From an uncultured Limimonas sp. (GTDB lineage Bacteria > Pseudomonadota > Alphaproteobacteria > Kiloniellales > Rhodovibrionaceae): a stretch of 64,000 nucleotides of DNA. The stretch spans positions 1-64,000 of the forward strand of contig CAJXKW010000001.1 in the NCBI GenBank assembly GCA_913055855.1, in the 5' to 3' direction. Shown here piece after piece: positions 40,714 through 50,141 of the stretch. The stretch's first letter is position 1, and every line of letters starts with the position of its first letter. The position numbers and the translations under genes are program-made. A model generated the notes under the pieces. That model was not told where the DNA came from and did not search any database. It saw only the letters and a program-made list of their open reading frames with translations.

Positions 40714-42954
40714 ATGAGCGACCTGCTGGGCGACGACTCCGCCGACATTCGCGACGTGCCGCTGGCCTCGGCGCTGTCCGAGCGCTACCTATCTTATGCG
40801 CTGTCGACCATTGTCTCGCGCTCGCTGCCGGACGTGCGCGACGGGCTGAAGCCCGTGCACCGGCGCCTGCTTTATGCCATGCGCCAGCTCCGGCTGGAAC
40901 CGAACGCGGGCTTCAAGAAATCCGCGCGGGTCGTGGGCGACGTCATCGGGAAGTACCACCCGCACGGTGACCAGGCGATCTACGACGCTCTGGTCCGGCT
41001 CGCCCAGGACTTTGCGCTGCGCTACCCGCTGATCGACGGGCAGGGGAATTTCGGCAACATCGACGGCGACAACCCCGCGGCCATGCGCTACACCGAGGCG
41101 CGTCTGACCGACGTGGCCATGGCGCTGCTAGCGGGGATCGACGAGGACGCCGTCGACTTCCGCCCAACCTACGACGGCGAGGCCGAGGAGCCGGTCGTTC
41201 TGCCGGGTGCCTTCCCCAACCTGCTGGCCAACGGGGCGCAGGGCATCGCCGTGGGCATGGCCACCAACATTCCCCCGCACAACGCGGCGGAGGTCTGTGA
41301 CGCCGCGCGCCTGCTCATCGCCGACTGGCACACCCCGGTGGCCGACCTTGTGGCGCAGATGCCTGGCCCGGACCTTCCCACGGGCGGTGTTCTGGTGGAA
41401 TCGCGCGCGGATCTCGTTGCCGCGTACGAGGCGGGCCGTGGCTCCTTCCGGGTGCGCGCGCGCTGGCACACCGAGACCTTCAAGGGCGGCACGTACCAGA
41501 TCGTGGTCACGGAAATCCCGTATCAGGTGCCCAAATCGCGTCTGGTGGAAAAGATCGCGGACCTGCTCGCCGAGCGGAAGCTGCCCGCACTGGCGGATGT
41601 GCGGGACGAGTCAACCGAGGACGTGCGCCTCGTCCTGGAGCCGCGCAGCCGCAACGTCGACGCCACGGTGCTCATGGAGTCCCTGTTCAAGCAGACCGAG
41701 CTGGAGGCGAAGCTCGGGCTGAACATGAACGTTCTGGACAAGGACACCACGCCCTGGGTGATGGACCTGCGCTCGGTGCTGCGGGCCTTTCTGGCCCATC
41801 GCCACGACGTCCTGCAGCGGCGCACGCGGCACCGGCTGGACGCCATTGCGCGACGGCTGGAAATCCTGGACGGCTATCTCGTTGCCTACCTCAACCTCGA
41901 CGAGGTGATCCGGATCATCCGCGAGGAAGACAAGCCCAAGCCCGTCCTGATGGAACGCTTTGCGCTCACGGAAATTCAGGCCGACGCCATTCTGAACATG
42001 CGGCTGCGCGCGCTGCGCAAGCTGGAAGAGATGAAAATCCGCGAGGAGCACAACAACCTCACCGCGGAACAGGCCGATCTCCAGGACTTGATGCAGGATT
42101 CGGACCGGCGCTGGGCGCGCATTGGCGACGAACTCGACACAGTTCGCGCGCAATTCGGCCCCGATACGGAGCTGGGCCGCCGCCGCACGGACCTGGGCGA
42201 AGCGCCGCCGGATGTGGACGTGCCGCTGGAAGCCGTGGTGGAGCGCGAACCCATCACGGTCCTCTGCTCGGCCAAGGGCTGGATCCGGGCCATGAAGGGG
42301 CACCTCCAGGACGTGGGCGAGGTCAAGTACAAGGATGGCGACGGGCCGCGCTTCGCCGTGCACGCCTACACCACGGACAAGCTGCTGGTCTTCGCCACCA
42401 ACGGGCGCTTCTATACCCTAGGGGCCGAGCGCCTGCCCGGCGGACGCGGCTTCGGCGAGCCGCTGCGCCTGATGATCGACCTCGCCAACGACGAAGACGT
42501 GGTGCAGATCCTAACCCATCAGGGTGGTCGCAAGCTGCTGGTCGCATCGAGCGACGGCCGCGGCTTTGTGACGGCGGAAGACGACGTTGTGGCGCAAAAG
42601 AAGGGCGGCAAGCAGATCCTTTCCCCGGCGAAGGGCGCGCGCGCCGCCGTGTGCCGGCCGGTTCCGCCCGAGGCGGACCACCTTGCCGTGGTGGGCGAGA
42701 ACCGACGGATGGTGGTTTTCCCGCTCGGCGAACTTTCCGAGCTGGCCAAGGGCCGTGGCGTCATCCTGCAGCGCTATCGCGACGGCGGGCTCACCGACGC
42801 GAAGCCCTTCCGCTACGCCGACGGCCTGAGCTGGCCCGCGGGCAAGGGGCGGAGACGCACCGAGAGCGACCTGCGCGCCTGGTTGAGCCGCCGCGGCGGG
42901 CAAGGGCGCATGGTGCCCAGCGGCTTCCCCAAGTCGAACAGGTTCGGCGATTGA
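40714..42954 (+). CDS. parC: DNA topoisomerase IV subunit A
   Basis: [43 protein letters not shown] ... [20 protein letters not shown]. Confidence 0.96.
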   Translation: MSDLLGDDSADIRDVPLASALSERYLSYALSTIVSRSLPDVRDGLKPVHRRLLYAMRQLRLEPNAGFKKSARVVGDVIGKYHPHGDQAIYDALVRLAQDFALRYPLIDGQGNFGNIDGDNPAAMRYTEARLTDVAMALLAGIDEDAVDFRPTYDGEAEEPVVLPGAFPNLLANGAQGIAVGMATNIPPHNAAEVCDAARLLIADWHTPVADLVAQMPGPDLPTGGVLVESRADLVAAYEAGRGSFRVRARWHTETFKGGTYQIVVTEIPYQVPKSRLVEKIADLLAERKLPALADVRDESTEDVRLVLEPRSRNVDATVLMESLFKQTELEAKLGLNMNVLDKDTTPWVMDLRSVLRAFLAHRHDVLQRRTRHRLDAIARRLEILDGYLVAYLNLDEVIRIIREEDKPKPVLMERFALTEIQADAILNMRLRALRKLEEMKIREEHNNLTAEQADLQDLMQDSDRRWARIGDELDTVRAQFGPDTELGRRRTDLGEAPPDVDVPLEAVVEREPITVLCSAKGWIRAMKGHLQDVGEVKYKDGDGPRFAVHAYTTDKLLVFATNGRFYTLGAERLPGGRGFGEPLRLMIDLANDEDVVQILTHQGGRKLLVASSDGRGFVTAEDDVVAQKKGGKQILSPAKGARAAVCRPVPPEADHLAVVGENRRMVVFPLGELSELAKGRGVILQRYRDGGLTDAKPFRYADGLSWPAGKGRRRTESDLRAWLSRRGGQGRMVPSGFPKSNRFGD

Positions 42955-43213
42955 GATGCCCGATTCCGCCGCGAACGCGGCGGCGCACGGACGTGCCGTA
43001 AACCTGGACAGGCGTGTCGCTACATGGCGCAAGGCCAGGGCCGTTTCGGTCAAGCTGAACCTCGCCTCTGGGCGGATTGCGAAGGGATGAATGCCCAAAA
43101 ATTCGGAAGATAGCCGGCACGTTTCAGATGGGGAATGGGCTGCTGCGGTCCGGGAACCTGCGGCTCGACAGCGCAGCAGTGCGCCTGTAGGCTTTGCGCC
43201 CGGGAGGCCCCGC

Positions 43214-43669
43214 ATGACCTTGATGCAACTGACCTACGTTTCCAGCCCGTTCGGCTTCGATGAAAGCACGTTTGCCGGCATTCTCCTGGACGCGCGCCGC
43301 TGCAATGCCCGCGACGGAATTACGGGCTCGCTGATCGTGCGCGAGGACATTTACCTTCAGCTTCTGGAGGGGCCGGCTTCGGCGGTCGACGCCGCGTTCG
43401 GCCGGATCCGCCGGGACGGCCGGCATTGCCAGGTGCAGCTCACGAGCCGGCACGAGGTCGACGCGCGGCTCTTTCCCGAGTGGACCATGCGCGACGATCC
43501 GGTGCGCTCCTGGATGTGGACCATGGACGAGGTCGCCCGGGGCGTGCCGCGCCAGGCAAGCGCGGATGAGGTCATTGCGATCTTCGAGCGCTTGGCGGGC
43601 GAGGCGTATGCCGGCAACAGCCCCAATGGGAGCGGCGGCGCAGCTCCCAGCGACGTGGAGCATGGATGA
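43214..43669 (+). CDS. BLUF-domain (FAD blue-light sensor) protein
   Basis: LTYVSSPFGFDESTFAGILLDARRCNARDGITGSLIVREDIYLQLLEGPASAVDAAFGRIRRDGRHCQVQL...FPEWTM; Tyr, Asn, Gln, Trp and Met at expected BLUF positions. Confidence 0.88.
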   Translation: MTLMQLTYVSSPFGFDESTFAGILLDARRCNARDGITGSLIVREDIYLQLLEGPASAVDAAFGRIRRDGRHCQVQLTSRHEVDARLFPEWTMRDDPVRSWMWTMDEVARGVPRQASADEVIAIFERLAGEAYAGNSPNGSGGAAPSDVEHG

Positions 43670-43789
43670 CCGGTCGCAAAACATCGCGCAGGCCGCACGC
43701 GGCCAGCCGCCGATACGGACGGGCGCCCCGATGCCCTGAACCAGACGTCATCCCGTAACATGGGAAACGGCTTAGTAGCATGCCTTGAG

Positions 43790-44560
43790 GTATCAACCAT
43801 TATCGACGTCTCAGGGACGCATGAAAACTCGTATGCTTTATTCCTCTCGGCAAAGGCAAAATACGATCTTTTAGATATCGTGAGCCAAAGCGGATTTCTT
43901 CTATAAAAAATCCATATCGTTCTGCTAATTGAGATAACGTTACCGGATCTAACCAGCATGTATGCTCGGAATTGTTGCTTACTTTCGAAAACAATGCCGC
44001 CTTGACAATGTAGCGCCAGTACCACGGATTTGGCGTTGAGATAAGAAGAACACCACCATCTGCTAAGCTCATGGAACACGATTTAAAAAATCCATCAAAG
44101 TTTGTTAAGTGCTCAATTATATCGCCGGCCACAATAACGTCATAATCCCCATTCGCAACAAAATTGCATGCATCTCCATACGTTACGTTGAAACCGAGCT
44201 GCCTTAGATATTCTGTTCCGGCCTTATCGTAATCCAGTCCAGTGACCTCACGAGCGTTCGATAGTAATGCTTTATGCAGCCAATATTTTGATTGGTAATT
44301 CTTAGGGTTGTGTTGTACGCAGCCCAAATCCAAAACTTTCGCGCCGGACGTATAGTCAAGGCAAAACCGGATTTTATGATCGTTGCCGTCAAACTCACCA
44401 AGTTTTTTCTTATTTGCTGTCCATGTTGGATGAATCTTTCCGGGCTCTTGCATCGCTTGCCTTTTTCCTCAGTTGGACAACTCAATAGACGATGGCAAGT
44501 AGATCCAATCAAAAAACGCCTTTTCGATACGGGTCCCTCTCTGCCGACAGCATGAGCTTA
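43790..44560. other. Low-GC islet adjacent to the tRNA-Ser 3' end
   Basis: Visible composition shift: e.g. bases 43921-43980 are 25/60 G+C, in a window otherwise clearly GC-rich; contains a single methyltransferase gene. Boundaries approximate. Confidence 0.75.
43800..44453 (-). CDS. Class I SAM-dependent methyltransferase
   Basis: KVLDLGCVQHNPKNY (motif I), EVTGLDYDKAGTEYL, YDVIVAGDIIEHLTNFDGFFKSC, GGVLLISTPNPWYWRYI. Confidence 0.88.
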   Translation of the reverse strand: MQEPGKIHPTWTANKKKLGEFDGNDHKIRFCLDYTSGAKVLDLGCVQHNPKNYQSKYWLHKALLSNAREVTGLDYDKAGTEYLRQLGFNVTYGDACNFVANGDYDVIVAGDIIEHLTNFDGFFKSCSMSLADGGVLLISTPNPWYWRYIVKAALFSKVSNNSEHTCWLDPVTLSQLAERYGFFIEEIRFGSRYLKDRILPLPRGIKHTSFHASLRRR

Positions 44561-44721
44561 GGGTCGGGGCCAGGGTAAGCCCGAAAGACGCCATGAGACA
44601 CATCAGTTTTGCGGTTGAACCCCTTGGGGATTCGTCGGACATGGGCGTTTCACGGTACAGCACAGTGGCGATGACACCCCCCGGCCCGCCACCGCCCAAC
44701 TTTCGTGTGCGGATGTCCGCA

Positions 44722-44811
44722 TGGCGGATGGGGTGGGATTCGAACCCACGGAGGGCGTGAACCCTCGCCGGTTTTCAAGACCGGTGCTTTCGACCGCTCA
44801 GCCACCCATCC
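44722..44811 (-). tRNA. tRNA-Ser (anticodon TGA), CCA encoded
   Basis: Reverse complement GGATGGGTGGCTGAGCGGTCGAAAGCACCGGTCTTGAAAACCGGCGAGGGTTCACGCCCTCCGTGGGTTCGAATCCCACCCCATCCGCCA: 7-bp acceptor, class II variable arm, CTTGAAA anticodon loop. Confidence 0.97.
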
Positions 44812-45224
44812 GGTGTTACCTTCACATCATTCCACATAGCGCACCGGCCCGGGGGTGGTCCAGCCGTCTCGCCGAAACGTCCCGAACGGTGCGCACGGAT
44901 TCCGCGGGCGTTCAGGAGGCCGGATTCGGGGGGAGTGGTTTGCCGGTGCACCCCGGCCCTCAGGCTCGCGGGGATGCCCCGCATCGACAGGTTTCGGCCG
45001 AAGGCGCGGTTCCCGCTCGCCGGTGCGGTTGCGATTTTCTTTCATGATCTCGCGCGTGTTACCGGCCACCCGGAAAAAGCCCGTCGCACTGGAATCGGCC
45101 CGGCGGGAACATCTCCGGGCCCCGTGCGGCGCTTTCGGCCTTTCCGGGCGCGTGCGCCGGATGGCAAAGAACGCACAGGAACGTCCCGGGCCGGGCGAAG
45201 CCGCGGCGGCGGAGATAGGAGCCC

Positions 45225-46628
45225 ATGATCGATTTCGACATGCGCGAGCGGGTTCGCATTGGCGTCACCGGGCTGAACAGCGCGGGTAAGACGGTTTTCC
45301 TCACGGCCTTGATCCATGCGTTGCGCCAACGTGGTGCCATCGCCGGCGTGTCGGTGGTGCGCGAGGGCCGGCTCAAGGGCGTGGAACGGCTGCCCATGGC
45401 CTCCGATGACACGGCCGCGAGCTTTCCCTACGACGCGAATGCGGACGCCCTCACGGGTGCGGATGGTGATCCGCGCTGGCCGCCCAGCACGGATCGGGTC
45501 GCCAAAGCCGTGCTCGCGCTGCGTTACCGCTCCGGCAACCAGATCCTGCGCCACCTCGGCGACCGGGCGCTGCGCGTCGAGCTGGTCGACTATCCGGGCG
45601 AATGGCTTCTCGATGTGCTCCTCGCCCAGCACGATTTCGCCGCGTGGTCGCGGGCGGTGTTCCAGGAAATGGAGTCGCCGGAGGCGGGCCCGGAGGCAAA
45701 GGCGTTCCTCGCCTACGTGAACGACCTCGACCAGGACAGCACCGCGGACGTCGAGGAGAAGGCGCGCACCGCCGCCGAACTCTTCCGCACCTATGTCCGC
45801 GCCCGGCGCGACGCCACGGGCCGCGCCAACCGGCTGCACCCGGGCCGCTTCATCCTGCCGGGGCCGGGCATGGATGTGACCATGCCGGCGCTGACCTTCG
45901 CGCCGCTGCCGCCACGGCCGAGTGCGGCCGGCGGGTTCGGCGGCTTGAGCCGCCTGCGCGGGCTTGCCGGACCGCGCACGCTCGGGCGCATCATGGCGGC
46001 GCGCTTCGACAGCTACCGCGAGACGATTGTCCGGCCATTCTTCGAACGGACCCAGGCGCGCCTGGACCGGCAGGTCGTGCTTATCGATCTGCTGGGCCAT
46101 CTGGCACGCGATGGGGCGGGCGTGCCGCTGCTCGACGGCGAGTTGCGCGATCTTCAGGAGGCCATGCGCATCGGCCGAACCTGGCTGCCGCGCTGGCTCC
46201 TGCCCACGATCGATCGGGTCCTCTACGCCAGCACCAAGGCCGACCTGGTACCGGCCGACCAGCACGACGTTCTCCTCGAGCGCATGCGCAAGGCCGTGGC
46301 GAACGCCAGCGAATCCGCCCGTTTCCGGGGCGCCGATACGCGCGTCATGACGCTCGCCGCCCTGGCCGCGACGCGCGACGTCTCGGCACGCGACCGGCCC
46401 GACCGCGGTTACGTCGCAGGGCGGCACGCCGACGGCAACGCCTACATGCACTATCCCGGGGAACTCGACCGAGCCCGGCCACCAGTGGACGCGAGCGGGT
46501 CCCTGGCTGTGGCGCCGTTCGAGATCGAACGCTTCCAGCCGCCGGCGGGTTTGGGGCGGAACGAATCCTGGCCCCACCGGCGGCTGGACGGGGCGATCGA
46601 ATACCTGATCGGGGATCGGCTTTCATGA
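45225..46628 (+). CDS. YcjX-like P-loop GTPase/ATPase
   Basis: RIGVTGLNSAGKTVFLTALIHALRQRG ... VELVDYPGEWLLDVLL; followed by a YcjF/DUF697-like gene. Confidence 0.85.
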   Translation: MIDFDMRERVRIGVTGLNSAGKTVFLTALIHALRQRGAIAGVSVVREGRLKGVERLPMASDDTAASFPYDANADALTGADGDPRWPPSTDRVAKAVLALRYRSGNQILRHLGDRALRVELVDYPGEWLLDVLLAQHDFAAWSRAVFQEMESPEAGPEAKAFLAYVNDLDQDSTADVEEKARTAAELFRTYVRARRDATGRANRLHPGRFILPGPGMDVTMPALTFAPLPPRPSAAGGFGGLSRLRGLAGPRTLGRIMAARFDSYRETIVRPFFERTQARLDRQVVLIDLLGHLARDGAGVPLLDGELRDLQEAMRIGRTWLPRWLLPTIDRVLYASTKADLVPADQHDVLLERMRKAVANASESARFRGADTRVMTLAALAATRDVSARDRPDRGYVAGRHADGNAYMHYPGELDRARPPVDASGSLAVAPFEIERFQPPAGLGRNESWPHRRLDGAIEYLIGDRLS

Positions 46629-47668
46629 CGGCCGCCCGTGGTCCCGACACACGGCCGCTGGACCCGGAAGCGGGCGCGCCCGCCGCAGCGGCCCCCGCAC
46701 CGGACACCCGGCACATCGACGCCGCCGACGCCGCTCCCGCGGCTCCCGGCGCCGCCGAACCGCTTGCGGCACCCGGCCGGCCGCGGTGGCAACGTTTCGC
46801 GTTGGCGGGACTGATCCTGCTCGCGCTCGCGGGCGCGGGGAGCTACGTGGAAACCCTGGTCGCGGTGGTATTCCAACCCGCGGCCGTGACCGAATGGATC
46901 GCCGCGGCGGGCACCCTGCTTCTCGGCGCGGCCGCAGTGCTCGCCGCTGCAAAGGAACTCCGCGCGGTACTGCGCTTGCGCCGGCTGGAGGCGATCCGGC
47001 GGCGGGCCGAGGCGCTGCTCGACGGCGAGGCTGCCGACGACCCCGCGATCGTCGGCGAACTGCGGGGCATCTACGCCGGCCGTCCGGACGTCGCGCCCGC
47101 TCTCCGACACTTCAAGAGCCGCGCCGAAGGGGTTGGCGATGCGGCAAATCAGGTGGCCGCGTTCGACGCCGTGGTGCTCGCTGAACTCGACGACCGCGTC
47201 GAGCGCACGGCCGTGGCGGCGGTACGCCGCACGGCGACGGCCACCGCGCTGAGTCCGTTCGCGCTCCTGGACGCCGGCGTCGCGGCCTGGGTGAACCTGC
47301 GCCTCATCCGCGACGTGGCGAGCGCCTACGGCGGCCGGCCCGGCGCGGCGGCGACGCTCCGGCTGCTGCGCCTGGCGTTCTGGAACATGCTGGCCGCTGG
47401 CGTGTTCGAGAACGCCCAGGACGCCCTGAACGACTTGGTCAGCGAGGGCGTAGCGGGGCGAGTGTCGACCACCATGGCCTCCGCTGTGACCAACGGCCTG
47501 CTGACGGCACGCCTGGCGGTCGCGGCGATCGAGGTCTGCCGGCCGGTCCCGCGGCGCACCCGGGCGCGCACCAGTCCGCGGCGGATGGTTCGGCGCGCCC
47601 TGTCCGACGGCTTCGCGTCCGGTATGACCGGCAGGCGGGCGAGGGCCGAGGGGCAGCCGGGGGAATAG
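46625..47668 (+). CDS. YcjF-like membrane protein (TIGR01620/DUF697 family)
   Basis: Two hydrophobic segments after a Pro/Ala-rich N-terminus; C-terminal region with ALSPFALLDAGVAAWVNLRLIRDVASAYGGRPGAAATLRLLR; overlaps ycjX-like gene by 4 nt. Confidence 0.78.
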   Translation: MTAARGPDTRPLDPEAGAPAAAAPAPDTRHIDAADAAPAAPGAAEPLAAPGRPRWQRFALAGLILLALAGAGSYVETLVAVVFQPAAVTEWIAAAGTLLLGAAAVLAAAKELRAVLRLRRLEAIRRRAEALLDGEAADDPAIVGELRGIYAGRPDVAPALRHFKSRAEGVGDAANQVAAFDAVVLAELDDRVERTAVAAVRRTATATALSPFALLDAGVAAWVNLRLIRDVASAYGGRPGAAATLRLLRLAFWNMLAAGVFENAQDALNDLVSEGVAGRVSTTMASAVTNGLLTARLAVAAIEVCRPVPRRTRARTSPRRMVRRALSDGFASGMTGRRARAEGQPGE

Positions 47669-47705
47669 GCGGGCGTGTTCGTGACCGCGGCACGTGGCGC
47701 CGCGT

Positions 47706-47728
47706 CTTTCGACAAGCTCAGGATGAGG
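47706..47728. repeat. REP-like fragment
   Basis: Contains TTTCGACAAGCTCAGGATGAGG, resembling the widespread CCTCATCCTGAGCTTGTCGAAGG-type extragenic repeat; single copy, partial. Confidence 0.5.
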
Positions 47729-47760
47729 CGCGTACGCCGCGCAGGTCGGCCCTCTTATGC

Positions 47761-48381
47761 TTATGCGACCGACCGGCGCGCGACCGCCAGGTCGATGGCC
47801 TCGGCGATGCGCGCGCCGCCGGCGTCGCCGGGCTCGATCGTGTTGGCGTAGTGCGCGGCCTCGGTGCACACGTTGCGCAGGTCGATGGTGGCCAGCCCGC
47901 GCCGGTCGGCTTCCTGGAAGATCACGTCGTTGAACAGCGCAACGCCCGCCGCCGCGCGCGCCGCCATCTCCGGCTCGGGAAAGGCGCCGTTGTAGATGCT
48001 GCACGCGATGGCGTCGGCGCCGGTGGCGGAAACGCTGTCGAGCGCACCGGCGTAGGCGGTGCGGAACGCTTCGCGATATTCCCCGAGCCGGGTCAGGAGC
48101 GCGCCGAAGCTGGTGCGCCGGGGCGCATCGTCGAGCAGGTGCTGGTGCCCCAGGGCGTCGTTCCCGCCCGCACTGAGAACGACCAGATCACCCGTCCCGG
48201 GCGCAGCGGCGCGGACCTGATCCGGCACATCGTCGGCCGCGGCGCCGTCCAGGGCGTAGAGGTGAAGCGCGATTCCGCGGCCGTCGAAGCGCGCGCGGCA
48301 GTGGTCGATCACCGCCTTCCCGCCGGGACCGACATAGGCGGCGTTGTCCAGGATGCTGTCGCCAAGCAGGAAAAGCCGCAT
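47761..48381 (-). CDS. SGNH/GDSL hydrolase
   Basis: MRLFLLGDSILDNAAYVGPGG (block I), VVLSAGGNDALG (block III). Confidence 0.82.
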   Translation of the reverse strand: MRLFLLGDSILDNAAYVGPGGKAVIDHCRARFDGRGIALHLYALDGAAADDVPDQVRAAAPGTGDLVVLSAGGNDALGHQHLLDDAPRRTSFGALLTRLGEYREAFRTAYAGALDSVSATGADAIACSIYNGAFPEPEMAARAAAGVALFNDVIFQEADRRGLATIDLRNVCTEAAHYANTIEPGDAGGARIAEAIDLAVARRSVA

Positions 48382-48405
48382 GGCCCCTCTCACCGGTTCG
48401 GCGGC

Positions 48406-49923
48406 TCAGCTTGCACCCGCCGGCTTCGCCCCGCTGGTCCGGGTGTGCGCCGCCGCATGATGCCGCTCGGCACGGCGGCAGATGCGCTCGACCATGCCTT
48501 CCAGCATCAGGGCGTGCGGCGGGCCAAGCTGGTACCAGTAAAGCAGTCCGATGAACCCCGCCGGATGCCAGTGCATCGTCGCGGTCAGGCGGGTGCGGTT
48601 CGGACCGGCGGGCGCTAGGTCGAATTCCAGGCCACCGCTGCCGGGCACCACGGCGCGGATCTTGAGGGTCAGGCGCTCGGGCCGCCGGGCGGCGAGCACT
48701 TCCCACATGTCGAAACGCTCGCCCGGCTCGGGTTCGGTTCCGGGGCGTCGCCGCCCCGCGGGCCGACCGCCCAGCACCCGGTCGATCCCGCGCCGCAGGT
48801 CCCAGACCGCGTTGAGGAAGAAGTAGCCGCTTTCGTGCGTGCCGAAGGCGCACAGCGTTCGCCACAGGGTCTCGGCGTCTACGCGCGCCGTCGCCGAGCG
48901 GGCCATGCGCTTGCCGTAAAACGAGATGTCGTGACGTTCGCGGCGCAGGTTGAACGCACCCTCGCGCCAGCGGTCCGTTGCCACGATCTCGGTCTCGCGC
49001 TCGAAGGCGCGCCGCACGGCGGCATCGAAAGGCATGGGATCGCGCGGCACGGCCGAACGCAGCGCGCGGTCGTCGGCCGTAAGGTCGTGCTTCATCCCGC
49101 CGATCAGCGCCCGCGCCACCGCCGTGGGTGTGGCCGAGACGAAGGCGAGCCAGTAGCTCGACAACTCGGGCGTCATGAACGGCACCGGGATGATGACCCG
49201 CTCGGGCCGGCCGAGTTCGCGCGCGATGATGCGCATCATGTCTTCGTAGCTGAGCGGTTCCGGGCCGCCCGTTTCGTAGATCCGGCTTTCCGCCGGCGTC
49301 GCCCCCGGCAGGGCGACCAGGTCCGCGAGCAGATCGTCCAGCGCCACCGGCGGCGAGGTCGCGCGAACCCAGCGCGGCGTGACCATGACCGGAAGGTAGG
49401 CGGCGAGATCCCGCATGACCTCGAAGGCGACGGACCCTGGCCCGACCACGACCGGCGCGCGCAGCTCGGTGACCGGCACGTGACCGCCGCGCAGGGTCTC
49501 TCCCGTGGCCGCGCGCGAGGCGAGGTGGCGCGAGCCCGGCTCGGCCGGCGCCAGCCCGCCCAGGTAGACGATCCGCCCGACCCCGGCGCGCTCGGCCGCG
49601 GCGGCGAAGTTTGCCGCCGCGCGGCGCTCCTTTTCGGGGAAGTCGCCGCCCTCGGCCATGCTGTGCACCAGAAAGTAGGCGACGGCGACCCCGTCCAGGG
49701 CGGGCGCGAGCGTATCGGGGTCGAGCGCGTCCGCCCGCACCAGCTCGACGTCGGGCCAGCCTTCCGCTTCCATGGGGGAAAGCCGGCGCGCGGCGGCGCG
49801 CACACGATGCCCGCGTGCGCGCAGCGCGGGGACGAGATACCGGCCGATGTAGCCGCTCGCCCCAAAGACGAGTACCGTGCCCGATGCGGCTGCGGCCTCC
49901 GGCGTGGCGGTTCTTGCGCTCAT
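48406..49923 (-). CDS. NAD(P)-binding SDR family oxidoreductase with C-terminal DUF2867-like domain
   Basis: GTVLVFGASGYIGRYLVPALRARGHRVRAAAR ...; C-terminal FDLAPAGPNRTRLTATMHWHPAGFIGLLYWY. Confidence 0.85.
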   Translation of the reverse strand: MSARTATPEAAAASGTVLVFGASGYIGRYLVPALRARGHRVRAAARRLSPMEAEGWPDVELVRADALDPDTLAPALDGVAVAYFLVHSMAEGGDFPEKERRAAANFAAAAERAGVGRIVYLGGLAPAEPGSRHLASRAATGETLRGGHVPVTELRAPVVVGPGSVAFEVMRDLAAYLPVMVTPRWVRATSPPVALDDLLADLVALPGATPAESRIYETGGPEPLSYEDMMRIIARELGRPERVIIPVPFMTPELSSYWLAFVSATPTAVARALIGGMKHDLTADDRALRSAVPRDPMPFDAAVRRAFERETEIVATDRWREGAFNLRRERHDISFYGKRMARSATARVDAETLWRTLCAFGTHESGYFFLNAVWDLRRGIDRVLGGRPAGRRRPGTEPEPGERFDMWEVLAARRPERLTLKIRAVVPGSGGLEFDLAPAGPNRTRLTATMHWHPAGFIGLLYWYQLGPPHALMLEGMVERICRRAERHHAAAHTRTSGAKPAGAS

Positions 49924-50141
49924 CGACGGATTCCCCAGTCTACCATTTTCAGCCCGCCGGCCGGTTGCGGCCGCCCCGTTTAACTTTAGGGCCAGCATCC
50001 GCTGCGTACAGGGGTAGCACGGGCACACGGGTCTCGTGGCGGAAGGTGCCGGCGGACGCGGGAACGCAGCTTCGATTGCGCTTCCGCCGCGGCTATGGCA
50101 CATGCCCCATATCGCGGAACACGGGAGAGGATTCGCCGGTC

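Noticed and set aside
44469-44699. 76-aa minus-strand ORF beside tRNA-Ser as a possible transposase remnant
   Set aside because: No transposase motif I can defend and no terminal inverted repeats seen.
43670-44720. Search for an attL/attR direct repeat of the tRNA-Ser 3' end flanking the islet
   Set aside because: By eye no second copy of GGGTGGGATTCGAACCC-like sequence was found at the far edge; an integrative element cannot be claimed.
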